Source: SZUA-309 sp965233675 (GTDB lineage Bacteria > Pseudomonadota > Gammaproteobacteria > Pseudomonadales > Azotimanducaceae). From it: 64,000 nucleotides of DNA. Below the pieces are notes generated by a model, which was not told the DNA's origin, searched no databases, and worked only from the letters and a program-made list of their open reading frames with translations. The translations under genes were made by a program, and so were the position numbers. The DNA is taken from assembly GCA_965233675.1 (NCBI GenBank), contig OZ247498.1, forward strand, positions 4,154,001 through 4,218,000, read 5' to 3'. Positions 27,240 through 35,679 of the stretch are shown piece after piece; the first letter of the stretch is position 1; each line of letters starts with the position of its first letter.

Positions 27240-27997
27240 TGGTGGCGCCGGCGGTATCCGTGCAGGGGATTGTTAATCAGTTTGGTGATCATCGCGTCCA
27301 TGATGGCCTGGATCTGGAGGTCCGGCGTGGCGAGATCCTTTCGATCGTTGGCGGATCCGGATCGGGGAAGTCTGTGTTGCTGCGCTCCATGCTGGGGTTA
27401 CAGGTGCCGTGGGCAGGCCGGATTGAAGTGCTCGGCATGCCCATCGAACCGGGTCTACCGGTGCCGCACCGGCGCTGGGGCGTGCTGTTCCAGCGCGGAG
27501 CGCTTTTCTCCGGACTGACCGTACGCGAAAACGTGGAGCTGCCGATCAGTCTGCACTCGGACATGAGTGCACAAACCCGGGCGAAGCTTGCCAGTCTGAA
27601 GATCCAGATGGCAGGCCTGCCGCTCGAGGCCGGGCGCAAAATGCCGTCCGAGTTGTCCGGTGGTATGGTCAAGCGCGCTGCGCTGGCCCGGGCGCTGGCG
27701 CTGGACCCGGAGTTGCTGTTTCTGGACGAACCAACGGCTGGACTGGATCCGATCGCCGCGGAAGAATTTGAAGACGTGATCCTCTATCTCAGGGAAAGTC
27801 TGGATCTTACCGTGGTGATCATTACCCACGATCTGGATACCCTGTATTCGTTGAGCGATAGAGTCGCCGTGCTGGTGGACAAAAAAGCCCGCACCGGGAC
27901 GCTGGATGAGGTGGCGGCCATCGATCATCCCTGGGTATCGAGCTACTTCAACGGCGTGCGCGCCCGCATCATCCGAACCGGAGAGACAGTGAAGTGA
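27239..27997 (+). CDS. MlaF-like ABC transporter ATPase
   Basis: Protein of 252 residues with Walker A GGSGSGKS near residue 38, Q-loop (VLFQRGALFS), signature LSGGM, Walker B LLFLDEPTAGLDP and switch His (ITHDL). The LSGGM and LFQRGALFSGLTV patterns are typical of MlaF. It overlaps the permease gene by one base (TGATG) and the MlaD gene by four (GTGA), so the whole operon is translationally coupled. Confidence 0.92.
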   Translation: MVAPAVSVQGIVNQFGDHRVHDGLDLEVRRGEILSIVGGSGSGKSVLLRSMLGLQVPWAGRIEVLGMPIEPGLPVPHRRWGVLFQRGALFSGLTVRENVELPISLHSDMSAQTRAKLASLKIQMAGLPLEAGRKMPSELSGGMVKRAALARALALDPELLFLDEPTAGLDPIAAEEFEDVILYLRESLDLTVVIITHDLDTLYSLSDRVAVLVDKKARTGTLDEVAAIDHPWVSSYFNGVRARIIRTGETVK

Positions 27998-28920
27998 ACC
28001 CTCATACCAACTATGTGGCGGTGGGAGTGTTTCTGCTGTTTGGCAGCATTGCGCTGATCGCACTCGTGATGTGGCTCGGTAAGGCGGGGGATACCACCCG
28101 GATGTCGAGCTATGTGGTGCAGATCGACGGCAACGTGAATGGCCTGTCCGAAGGCAGCGTCGTGCGCTATCTCGGCGTGAACGTGGGCTCTGTGTCGCAG
28201 ATTCTTCTGCACACGGAAACGGTGGACCCCGTTGTGGAAGTCTGGATCGAGATTCAGGAAGGATTAGTGGTCGACGAAGCCACCTTCGCGACCCTGGTCG
28301 CCCAGGGAGTGACCGGAATCGCGAACATCGATCTGGCTAATGATCAGACGCTGGCGAGCCCTCAGGTTCTGCACGAATCCGGTGTTCCGATCATTCCGTT
28401 CCGACCCAGCGGCCTGTCTGCGCTGCTGTCCGGTGGCGGTGATCTGACCGCAGGCGCCCAGCAGCTGATCACCCGGTTGAACGCCTGGACCGGCGAGGAC
28501 AATCGCCATCGGGTGGAGGAGATTCTGAAGAATCTTGAACTGCTTTCCGGAACGCTCGCCGAGGAAAGCGAGGAGATACCGGAGCTGCTCCGTTCCCTGA
28601 AAACGACGCTGGCGAGCCTGGAGCGGTCGGCGGAGGGCCTGGAAGGCGCCATTGCCGATGACTGGCCGGTGATTGCGGCAGACCTCAAGGCAACCGGTTC
28701 GAATCTGTCGGCGGCCTCCGCCCGGGTGGACGGCTGGCTGGAAAGTAACGAAGGCAACGTGGAGCGGCTGCTCGGTGAAGGGCTCACGGACGTGACCGGT
28801 CTGGTTGCTGAGCTCCAAGGAGCCGCCGAAGAGCTCAACCGGCTGAGCAGGCGTCTGCGGGAGGATCCATCCCGTCTGATATACCGGCCGGTGCGGGATC
28901 CGGTGGTGGCTGAACCCTGA
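27994..28920 (+). CDS. MlaD/MCE-domain lipid-binding protein
   Basis: Protein of 308 residues. An N-terminal membrane anchor (about 9-29) is followed by an MCE domain (VVQIDGNVNGLSEGSVVRYL, then VGSV) and a long helical C-terminal region. It should form the periplasmic hexamer that carries lipid from or to the MlaEF core. Start is GTG 27994, overlapping the ATPase stop. Confidence 0.9.
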   Translation: MNPHTNYVAVGVFLLFGSIALIALVMWLGKAGDTTRMSSYVVQIDGNVNGLSEGSVVRYLGVNVGSVSQILLHTETVDPVVEVWIEIQEGLVVDEATFATLVAQGVTGIANIDLANDQTLASPQVLHESGVPIIPFRPSGLSALLSGGGDLTAGAQQLITRLNAWTGEDNRHRVEEILKNLELLSGTLAEESEEIPELLRSLKTTLASLERSAEGLEGAIADDWPVIAADLKATGSNLSAASARVDGWLESNEGNVERLLGEGLTDVTGLVAELQGAAEELNRLSRRLREDPSRLIYRPVRDPVVAEP

Positions 28921-29465
28921 TGAGGCATCTGTCCATGAGAACGCGTTTCCGGGTCCTGGTTTTATTCGCTGTCCTGCTCGGCGGCTGCATGCCGGATCTC
29001 AGATCCGACCGGCCGCCGGACCGGATTTACTGGCTCGAGGCGCCAGTGCTGGCGGATCCGCCGGCGCTGGATCTTCGCCTGTCTGTGGTGCCTGGTCTGG
29101 ATTCGGACCGGCTGTCGATCCTGGAGCGGGATCAGCGGCTCAACGTCTACGCCGGGGCCTACTGGCCAGAAACGCTGGAGCCGCTGCTGGAGAGTCTGCT
29201 CCGCCGTTCTCTGGACGCTCGCTCGGGCTTACCCGGGGTTCACGTGCTGGTGGAACGATTCTTCGCGGTGGAGGTGGGGATGGATGTGCCACCGGAGGTG
29301 GTGGTGAGCGCGCTGATCGATCTGGACGATGTCCGGTGCCGGTTCGAACACGGAGAGTCGCTTGAGGATGATCGTTTGCGGGATGTGGTTGCCGGTCACC
29401 AGCGCGCCCTGGCAGCGCTGGCAGCGGCCATCGCGACGCTGGGGCGTACGGGCCGCTGCCCCTGA
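28920..29465 (+). CDS. ABC-type transport auxiliary lipoprotein (PqiC-like)
   Basis: Protein of 181 residues with a lipobox LLGGC (Cys near 23) and the early RIYWLEAP segment typical of the ABC-type transport auxiliary lipoprotein family (PqiC, YmbA). In related systems this protein links MCE complexes to the outer membrane. It starts one base inside the MlaD-like stop codon (TGATG), the fourth coupled gene of the operon. Confidence 0.82.
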   Translation: MRHLSMRTRFRVLVLFAVLLGGCMPDLRSDRPPDRIYWLEAPVLADPPALDLRLSVVPGLDSDRLSILERDQRLNVYAGAYWPETLEPLLESLLRRSLDARSGLPGVHVLVERFFAVEVGMDVPPEVVVSALIDLDDVRCRFEHGESLEDDRLRDVVAGHQRALAALAAAIATLGRTGRCP

Positions 29466-29501
29466 GGGCGCCCCTGGAAGTGGGGCTGCCGGAAGTTGTG
29501 T

Positions 29502-30500
29502 TTACAGATGAACGAAGTCGCCCCGCTTCACCCGGTTGCCTTCCACCAGCACGGCGCGGGCAAACTTCTCGCTGACTTCCACGATCTCCACTTTGCCCAC
29601 TTCGCGCTCGATGGTGTCGAGCAGCAATCCGGTGGCCGGATCGATCAGCGTGCGGACGACGGTGGAGACCTTGAGCTTGTCGCCGAGTTGTACGCCGCTG
29701 GCGCTGTCGGCGTTCAGCCACACTTCGTTTGCGTCTGAGCTCGCGATCTGAAAACGGCGTTCGGTGGTTCGTTCAAGGTCCCGCGCAATCAGCAGCACGG
29801 CCTGGCCGAGAGCATTGCGTGAGGCGATGCCGAGCGGAGATTTGGTGAAGGTGTCGCCGCCGAGACTTGCCTGCTCGTAGTCGAGGCCGATGGTCCAGCC
29901 GCCGGTTTTCGAATCGGCGGTTACCCGGTGAGAGAACTTCACCTGACCGGTGGTGGCGTCGATCACGCTGACATTCAGACCAACGTGGGCCTTGCTGCCG
30001 TTGCGGCCGAGTCGAAGGCCAAGCGGCGTCTTCGGGAGTGCCATTCCCAGCGTCAGACCACCACCCTGCTTGTTCGGGTCGAATTCGGTGATAGTGCCTT
30101 TGATGATCACCTCGGCACCCACCAGTCGACCTGCGCCCGGCGCCGTATCGCGATTCACCACCCCGGCCAGCCCGAGTTCCTGTTCCCGCAGTATGTCCGT
30201 GAGGCCGGTGCGATCGAGCACAACGAAGCAGTCGGTCGCATTCAGACTGGTGGCGAGTTGTGCCGCCAGCCCGTCACCCACGTTGTAGCCTTCGAAGGAG
30301 GCCATCTTGCCCGTGGCATAGAAGCCATACACGGCGACCCGGGGCTTCAGGCCCTTGCAGTTCAGATCTGCCAGGGCCTGTTCCATCTCCTCGGCAGACG
30401 CTTGTCTGTTTTTCTTCGGCTTCGCTTCCGCGCCCGCGTAGACCAGGGTTGCGGCGAGGCCGACGAGGGCGAGCAGAATGAGTTTTCTGGTGCGGGTCAT
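29502..30500 (-). CDS. CsgG/HfaB-family outer-membrane secretion protein
   Basis: Protein of 332 residues with a Sec signal (cut after about residue 26, AGAEA). There is no lipobox cysteine, so unlike E. coli CsgG it is not an obvious lipoprotein. The core shows the CsgG fold: RVAVYGF, VLDRTGLTDILREQELGLAG, GAEVIIKGTITEFD and VIDATTGQVKFSHRV. It should form a pore for exporting unfolded protein or anchoring surface fibres. The ATG at 30500 has GGAGAGAAGG. It has its own ECF-type promoter (30550-30577). No CsgE or CsgF homologue was recognised nearby. Confidence 0.87.
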   Translation of the reverse strand: MTRTRKLILLALVGLAATLVYAGAEAKPKKNRQASAEEMEQALADLNCKGLKPRVAVYGFYATGKMASFEGYNVGDGLAAQLATSLNATDCFVVLDRTGLTDILREQELGLAGVVNRDTAPGAGRLVGAEVIIKGTITEFDPNKQGGGLTLGMALPKTPLGLRLGRNGSKAHVGLNVSVIDATTGQVKFSHRVTADSKTGGWTIGLDYEQASLGGDTFTKSPLGIASRNALGQAVLLIARDLERTTERRFQIASSDANEVWLNADSASGVQLGDKLKVSTVVRTLIDPATGLLLDTIEREVGKVEIVEVSEKFARAVLVEGNRVKRGDFVHL

Positions 30501-30549
30501 GATCCTTCTCTCCGTCACGTTAAAGGGTGATTCGATTGGCTTTGACTGA

Positions 30550-30577
30550 TGAGTCACGGCGGATCGATTCATGGTTC
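30550..30577 (-). promoter_or_regulatory. ECF-sigma promoter for csgG-like gene
   Basis: Minus-strand TGAACC (-35) and CGTGACTCA (-10), with GAACC and CGT separated by 14 bases. It is one of four copies in the window with identical spacing. It sits at the 3' end of the preceding gene, about 50 bases before the CsgG-like start codon. It would let the pore gene be transcribed separately from the upstream genes. Confidence 0.75.
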
Positions 30578-30932
30578 ACTCCTTTTTCGCTTCCACATCG
30601 TCGGCCGCCTCCTGCTCGGCTGCTGCCTGCTTGTCGAGCAGCGATTCCAGGTAGCGGATCTGCACACCTTCCAGTCTCGGGGTGATACCGATCGGGTAGA
30701 GGTAGAAGAGCTGGCCGCGTTCCAGCGGCAGGCTCTGCAGTGAGTATTCGGCCATCAGTCGTTGAATGGCCGGGTCGAAGCGGTCCTCCGCCCGGATCAC
30801 GAAACCCGGATGCCAGGCGACGGCCGCAGTGGCCGGTTGTGCCGCCTGGGCGCCCGGGCACATGCCCGCGAGCAGCGGCAGACTGGCGAGGCCTGCCAGC
30901 AGCAGATTCTGGATTCTTCCTGGCGTTTTCAT
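30576..30932 (-). CDS. Small secreted protein of CsgG locus
   Basis: A 118-residue protein, not recognised. A signal peptide (cut near AQAAQ) is followed by a compact domain with WHPGFVIRAEDRFDPAIQ and a charged helical tail. The start overlaps the stop of the 148-residue upstream gene by four bases (ATGA). Size and place suggest an accessory factor for the CsgG-like pore, as CsgE/CsgF are for curli, but no similarity to them was seen. Confidence 0.7.
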   Translation of the reverse strand: MKTPGRIQNLLLAGLASLPLLAGMCPGAQAAQPATAAVAWHPGFVIRAEDRFDPAIQRLMAEYSLQSLPLERGQLFYLYPIGITPRLEGVQIRYLESLLDKQAAAEQEAADDVEAKKE

Positions 30933-31375
30933 GGCTGACCTCCATTCACGGTCACCATGTCGCCACCGGCAGACACATTGGTGCCGGTCACATCGCCGGA
31001 GTTGTCGCCGCAGATCACCACGGTGTTGCCACCGTTGTTGTCCACGTCCACATCCAGGCAACGGAACTGTTGTTCGAAGTGGGCGAGTTCGTTGTTGGTC
31101 TGCACCCGGAGGGCGCTCACCGTCGGGCTGTCCACGTGCTGACCGGCGGTCTGGGTGACCAGTCGCGGCGCACCGGCGCGGGCTTCGTTGTCCTTCTGCG
31201 CCCGGTCCCGCTCCAGACGGATGCGCATCTCGTACATGCGTTGCAGGAGTGCGTTGTCCGGATTTCCGGACTGGGCGCCGGTTTCGGCCTGGCCGTCCAC
31301 CGAAGCGGTCAGGCAGAACAGAAACAGGGCAACGGCAACGGCGGTGAGGAGATTGAAGTCAGAGTGTCGCTTCAT
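30929..31375 (-). CDS. Secreted protein with Asn/Asp/Gly-rich tail
   Basis: A 148-residue protein, not recognised. A signal peptide (cut near VDGQA) is followed by a helical middle with many charged residues and a C-terminal 50 residues rich in N, D, G, V and T (DVDNNGGNTVVICGD). It contains two cysteines (one in QQFRCLD, one in VVICGD). The tail resembles short beta-strand units seen in fibre subunits, so it could be a minor subunit; this is inference. RBS AAGGAGAA. It lies downstream of a terminator and would be reached by read-through or by its own unseen promoter. Confidence 0.7.
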   Translation of the reverse strand: MKRHSDFNLLTAVAVALFLFCLTASVDGQAETGAQSGNPDNALLQRMYEMRIRLERDRAQKDNEARAGAPRLVTQTAGQHVDSPTVSALRVQTNNELAHFEQQFRCLDVDVDNNGGNTVVICGDNSGDVTGTNVSAGGDMVTVNGGQP

Positions 31376-31429
31376 CCGAATTCTCCTTTTATTAACCTGG
31401 TGGTTTGTTGGATTGCATTTCGCAGGCTG

Positions 31430-31454
31430 AAAAAAGGGGGCGAAGGCCCCCTCA
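31430..31454 (-). terminator. Intrinsic terminator after acidic repeat gene
   Basis: Minus-strand hairpin GGGGGC/GCCCCC with a 4-base loop (31436-31451) followed by six T. It lies between the acidic repeat gene and the next two genes. A leaky terminator here would give high expression of the repeat protein and less of the downstream genes. Confidence 0.85.
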
Positions 31455-31504
31455 GACTGCTGAGTCGATCGCGCCGCCAGACTGCGACGGCGCGGGTCGA
31501 TGAC

Positions 31505-32335
31505 TCAGCGGATGACCGAGCTCATGGGATCCGCGATAGAGTTCGCGGCATCGCCAGCCTGGTCTACGGAGGCACCGGACTGGTTGCCGACGCTACCGCC
31601 CACCTGAGCCGTGGTGTTCCCGATCGGCGATCCGAAGATGCCCTTCGGGCCCATGTCACCACCGGCGAAGGTGTTGGCCTGGGAGATCGGCGCGGTGCTG
31701 TGGCCCTGGATGAACACGTTGTTCTGGGGCAGCTGGTTGATGTTTTCGTTCACGAGAGCCGGGCCGTAGTAGACCGTCTCTTCGTTACCCGCGCTCACCA
31801 GGTTGGTGCCGCCTTCAACACCGACAGAGTGGCCGCTGGCAGCGCCGTAGACCTGCGTGTCAGCCTGATGGCCGGCGTCCTGGTCCTGGAACTTGTGCGA
31901 CGTCATGGTCGGGGTGGCCAGCAGGAAGTCGAGGGCTACGTCGTTATCTTCCGTGACATCGTTGTCTTCCGTGTGGGTGTAGTCATTGTCTTCCCGAACG
32001 GTGGACGTGTAGTCGTCGTCAGAGCTGTAGTGTGAATCGTTGTCTTCGCTGGTGCGAACAGACGAGATCCAGTCGTTGTCTTCCCGGACGCTGGACGTGT
32101 AGTCATCGTCAGAGCTGTAGTGCGAATCGTTGTCTTCGCTGGTACGAACAGACGAGATCCGGTCGTTGTCTTCGCTGAAGCTGGTGGTGGATTCGCGGTT
32201 GAAGGAATCGGCGATACGAACCTGATCGTCGTCGGATACAACCGAGCTCCAGGAATCGTACGGGCCTGCAGCGGCGGAGCTGGCAGCGATCACGCCGGCG
32301 AGAACCAGAGTCAGTTTGAAAGGGGCCTTAGTCAT
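31505..32335 (-). CDS. Secreted acidic repeat protein, putative surface subunit
   Basis: Protein of 276 residues, not in a family I recognise. A signal peptide (about 1-23, cut near SAAAG) is followed by an acidic, Ser-rich region with repeated S-E-D-N-D / R-E-D-N-D motifs. Two tandem 30-residue units (57-86 and 87-116) differ at only a few positions. The C-terminal half is rich in N, Q, G and S (NINQLPQNN; GSVGNQSGASVD), a composition often seen in amyloid or fibre proteins. Strong RBS (AAGGAGAGATGAA). It has its own ECF promoter and terminator, which fits a highly expressed exported subunit. Export through the neighbouring CsgG-like pore is inference. Confidence 0.8.
   Translation of the reverse strand: MTKAPFKLTLVLAGVIAASSAAAGPYDSWSSVVSDDDQVRIADSFNRESTTSFSEDNDRISSVRTSEDNDSHYSSDDDYTSSVREDNDWISSVRTSEDNDSHYSSDDDYTSTVREDNDYTHTEDNDVTEDNDVALDFLLATPTMTSHKFQDQDAGHQADTQVYGAASGHSVGVEGGTNLVSAGNEETVYYGPALVNENINQLPQNNVFIQGHSTAPISQANTFAGGDMGPKGIFGSPIGNTTAQVGGSVGNQSGASVDQAGDAANSIADPMSSVIR
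31988..32167 (-). repeat. Two tandem 90-bp coding repeats
   Basis: Two near-identical 90-bp units inside the acidic repeat gene each encode 30 residues. One segment in common is S-S-D-D-D-Y-T-S. Differences are few, so the duplication is recent or homogenised. Confidence 0.85.
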
Positions 32336-32408
32336 TTCATCTCTCCTTGAGAGGTCGTTGTGGTCGATTTCGGCGAACCCGGCGCATGCCATCGTCTGCC
32401 TTATCGAA

Positions 32409-32436
32409 TGAGTAACGACCTCGAAAGAAGAGGTTC
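32409..32436 (-). promoter_or_regulatory. ECF-sigma promoter for acidic repeat gene
   Basis: Minus-strand TGAACC (-35) and CGTTACTCA (-10), with GAACC and CGT separated by 14 bases, about 75 bases before the start codon at 32335. The bases around the elements also match the sigma-operon promoter (TTTGAACCT, then GGTCGT). Confidence 0.8.
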
Positions 32437-32492
32437 AAAGAAATTTCAAAAAAGTTCCGTGCAGGGTCTCCGCTCGTACCGGCGTCGGTTGC

Positions 32493-33575
32493 TCAGGGAG
32501 CGATGGCCGTGAAATTGAGCCGGCCGTCTTCGCCATAACCGATATCGAGCGGGAAGCCGACGGTCCGGTAACGGCCCTTCTCCACGTGGGTGATGTGCAC
32601 GACGGCGATGGTTCCTTCCGGCAGATCGTTCACGTTCACTCGAAAGAGCCCGCCGGCGGAGCGGATACCATCCGTGGGTTCCGCATAGCCCATGGCGGCC
32701 CAGGCCGGCACGTCGATCTCCCTGCGCAACTGAGCGAGATAGGCGTCGTCGGCGTTCAGCAGCATGTGCTGTTCTTCGCCCGGGAGCTGATCCCAGAGAG
32801 AAAAGCCCCTGGAGAAGTCGAAATCGCCGGAGCGGGACCAGCCGGATTGGCTGGTGGAGCGATCGATGAGCTCACCATCGGCGTAGGTGGATCGGGTGGT
32901 GGTGACCGAAACGGAGAGACTCCAGCTGCCCCAGAGATCGTAGCCCAGATACTGTTCCGGCCAGATCCGGGTGCAGTCAGGGGCTTCCAGAAACATGGTG
33001 TGAAAAGTGCCTTTCCCTCTGGCCTTATCCACTTTCGCAGAAATCACCAGGCCGTCTTCGTATGCCTGTCCACCCACCCGGATGCGGGCATCGCCGCTTG
33101 GATGTTCGATCTTTTCCTTATACCGGTTCTTGACCGGATCCTTGTAGAGCTTGGGTTTTTTCTTCGAGCCGCCACCGCCGCCGAGGAAGCCGCCGACCAG
33201 TTGGCCGATGGCTGCATTGGCTGCAGCGCCCATGAGATCTCCCATGAATCCGTCTGCGTCGCCCAGATCGAGGGGTTCAGCAGCCAGTGGCGTGGCGCAG
33301 CGAGTGGCCGCCTCGGTCGCCACCTGGTGCTCGATGGGGCTGAGGTCCAGTTGCAGTTGGGGAAATGGACTCGGTTCGGAATACTGAAACCCACCTTTGT
33401 CGCTTGGCTGGATGTAGCTGGCGAGCTGGGCCGCGGCGGGTGTCCCGGTATCGGCGGACGCCGCCTGTGCGAAACCCGCTGGTACGGCGAGGAGAAAGGC
33501 CGCGGCGAGCAGAAAGACCACGGCGGCGATCACGCCGGTCGGATCAGGTGTCTTAGAAAGCATTGAAGTTGGCAT
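32493..33575 (-). CDS. Secreted protein with glycine-rich segment
   Basis: Protein of 360 residues, function not recognised. A signal peptide (cut near AQAAS) is followed by a segment with a possible Gly zipper (IGQLVGGFLGGGGGSKKK) and then a predicted beta-rich C-terminal domain of about 200 residues. RBS AAGGAGG. The start lies 23 bases inside the 3' end of the upstream subtilase gene, so the two are translated from one message. It is the last gene of the sigma-anti-sigma-protease operon; it could be a protease substrate or a membrane-associated partner. Confidence 0.75.
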   Translation of the reverse strand: MPTSMLSKTPDPTGVIAAVVFLLAAAFLLAVPAGFAQAASADTGTPAAAQLASYIQPSDKGGFQYSEPSPFPQLQLDLSPIEHQVATEAATRCATPLAAEPLDLGDADGFMGDLMGAAANAAIGQLVGGFLGGGGGSKKKPKLYKDPVKNRYKEKIEHPSGDARIRVGGQAYEDGLVISAKVDKARGKGTFHTMFLEAPDCTRIWPEQYLGYDLWGSWSLSVSVTTTRSTYADGELIDRSTSQSGWSRSGDFDFSRGFSLWDQLPGEEQHMLLNADDAYLAQLRREIDVPAWAAMGYAEPTDGIRSAGGLFRVNVNDLPEGTIAVVHITHVEKGRYRTVGFPLDIGYGEDGRLNFTAIAP

Positions 33576-35679
33576 GCGTGCCTCCTTGAGCGCAGGAAAC
33601 GGCGTCCGCGGTCGCTGCGGAAGCCGCCTTGCAGGCGTCCACCAGTCCGGCGCCGAAAACAGCGTCGACGCCGGCCGCACCCAGGTCCCGGCTGCTGGTC
33701 CTGATCACCATGGCGATCTCCCTGGCCGTCATCAACGGATTGAGTTCTCGAATCAGCGCCGCAATACCTGTCACATGAGCTGCTGCCATGGACGTGCCGG
33801 ACAGCGGCGGGTACTGCCCGTCCGGCACCGTGGCGACGATGTCCACACCGGGTGCGGCGACATCGATATAGTCGCCTCGATTGGCCTGGGTATAGAGCCG
33901 GTCGATGGCATCCACGGCGGTTACGGCAAGCACCCGGGGAATGGCGGCGGGATAGCCGGGTTTGGCATGGATGCCGCCGTTACCGGCGCCGGCAACCACC
34001 AGTCGGCCCTGATCCAGGGCCAGATTGACATATCGGCTCACCAGATCGTCCGGTGGTCCGGCCAGGCTCATGTTGATGATGGCGGCGTCTTCGTTCATGG
34101 CCACATCCAGTGCCTTGACCAGAGTGCTGGTGGTGCAGCGGGCAGCCAGGCCGCCGGGTTCTCTCGGCTCACAGGCCTTGATGGGGAGAATTTCCGCTGC
34201 CGGTGCCACGCCGTAGCTGCCGATGGCATTGTCTGCTTCGGCGGCGATGATGCCGGCGACCGCGGTACCGTGGTTTTCCGCCGCGAAGCCGTTGCCGGTG
34301 GTATCCACGGGTCCGCGAAGCCGCCCGGAAAGATCCGGATGGCTGGCGTCGACGCCGGTGTCGATCACGGCGATGAGCTGTCCTTTGCCGGAAGCGTCAC
34401 TGTGCAGGTTCACGGCGCCCGTCATGCCGGGCGCGTAGTTCATTGCGGCGAAGGGATCGGAGTAGGTGGGGGCAGACAGGTCCGACCCGGTCGCTATTCC
34501 CGCTTCTGCCGTGGTTTCGAAAACGTATTCGGGTTGCGCCCCGACGATGCGGCCGTCCAGCGCCATGGCGGCGATCACCGTGAGCGCGTTCTGGCTGGTG
34601 GCATAGGTGACGAGGTGCTCGCCTGTACTCGAGAGCGCCTGTTCGGTGAGCACGGTGAGTCCGTAGGTGCCGGCCACCGCGGTCACATCCCCGCTGGCTA
34701 CCAGCGCAACCACGATGCCCGGCAGCCGGGCTGGTTCGATGGCGTTGAGCGGTACTTTGACTTCCGAGCAACCGGCGCCCACGACCAGGGTCCAGTCGCT
34801 GGTGTCGGCAGGCAGCTGATCCGTACCCAGGTTGATGCCGCCGTTCGGATTGAACAGGGAGGAAACGCTGAACTCGAAGCTCCGTGGCCCAGGGGCATCG
34901 GCGGGCGCCGATGCAGGATCGGCCGATGCAGGATCGGTTGTGGCAGCAGAGGCGCCAGCGCCGACAGTCCCGGATTCGCCGAGCGCGGATTCGGTAGCCG
35001 GACCAGCTGTCGGATCGACGCCCGACCGGGCAGCGCCGCTTCCGGCCGCCCTGTCCGCCCCGTCGGGTGTATCAAGCAGGGTCAGATCCAGGGTGACATT
35101 CTGTCCGGACGCCACCGCACCGGTTTCGTCCAGCGGCGGGATCAGGGGTTCTCCCCGGCAGCTGCCGGCCTCCGGATTGTCCGGATCCGGGACAGGCAGG
35201 GTTTCCGGTGCGTTTCTGATCAGACGGGCCTGAATGGCCTCGGCGTTCTGCTGGCTGCCGGGTTCGGCGCTGCCATTCAGTTGAATGCCCTGACAGACGC
35301 TGGTTTCGCAGCTGGCCACATCCCGATCAGCGCAGGCGCCGGATTGCACTGCTTTCCAGGCGGCGTCGTCCATCGGCATTTCCAGGGCGCTGGCACCCCG
35401 GCCCATGGGCACGATTCTGGTTGCGGGGTGGGTCAGACCATGATTCGCGGCGAACTCGGCCGCATCCGTCCGCGGGCGGAGAACGATGGTTCGAATGGTC
35501 TCCGGCAGCTTCAGAGTGAAAGGCGCCTGCCAGGCCGGGTCGTCTGCTCGCGCGGCCGGTGATGCAACAAGCAGGCCCACAGTGGCCAGCGTGAGCAGCC
35601 GTGTTGTGCTGTTCAGAGTCCGCCCGGTCATGGTGGGTCGGGTCGCTGTCGCCGCGGCGCTCGATCGTTTACGGCTCAT
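33553..35679 (-). CDS. Exported subtilase with own prodomain (S8)
   Basis: Protein of 708 residues. A signal peptide is followed by a long N-terminal extension that is Ala/Asp/Pro-rich around 200-270. A prodomain-like segment lies at about 330-400 (VAGTYGLTVLTEQAL to VGAQPEYVFETT), and the S8 catalytic domain has the triad D440 (AVIDTGVD), H470 (ENHGTAVAG) and S630 (LSGTSMAA). The prodomain pattern matches fervidolysin-type propeptides. It overlaps the upstream protease stop by four bases (ATGA). Exported, possibly surface or periplasmic. Its substrate could be the anti-sigma factor or a fibre subunit. Confidence 0.88.
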   Translation of the reverse strand: MSRKRSSAAATATRPTMTGRTLNSTTRLLTLATVGLLVASPAARADDPAWQAPFTLKLPETIRTIVLRPRTDAAEFAANHGLTHPATRIVPMGRGASALEMPMDDAAWKAVQSGACADRDVASCETSVCQGIQLNGSAEPGSQQNAEAIQARLIRNAPETLPVPDPDNPEAGSCRGEPLIPPLDETGAVASGQNVTLDLTLLDTPDGADRAAGSGAARSGVDPTAGPATESALGESGTVGAGASAATTDPASADPASAPADAPGPRSFEFSVSSLFNPNGGINLGTDQLPADTSDWTLVVGAGCSEVKVPLNAIEPARLPGIVVALVASGDVTAVAGTYGLTVLTEQALSSTGEHLVTYATSQNALTVIAAMALDGRIVGAQPEYVFETTAEAGIATGSDLSAPTYSDPFAAMNYAPGMTGAVNLHSDASGKGQLIAVIDTGVDASHPDLSGRLRGPVDTTGNGFAAENHGTAVAGIIAAEADNAIGSYGVAPAAEILPIKACEPREPGGLAARCTTSTLVKALDVAMNEDAAIINMSLAGPPDDLVSRYVNLALDQGRLVVAGAGNGGIHAKPGYPAAIPRVLAVTAVDAIDRLYTQANRGDYIDVAAPGVDIVATVPDGQYPPLSGTSMAAAHVTGIAALIRELNPLMTAREIAMVIRTSSRDLGAAGVDAVFGAGLVDACKAASAATADAVSCAQGGTHANFNAF

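Noticed and set aside
31988..32167. Tandem direct repeats considered as a CRISPR array
   Set aside because: Units are 90 bp without spacers and lie in frame in a secreted protein gene; they are coding repeats.
33574..35562. Open frame of about 660 codons opposite the first subtilase
   Set aside because: It is the complement of a coding region with a complete catalytic triad, so it is a shadow frame.
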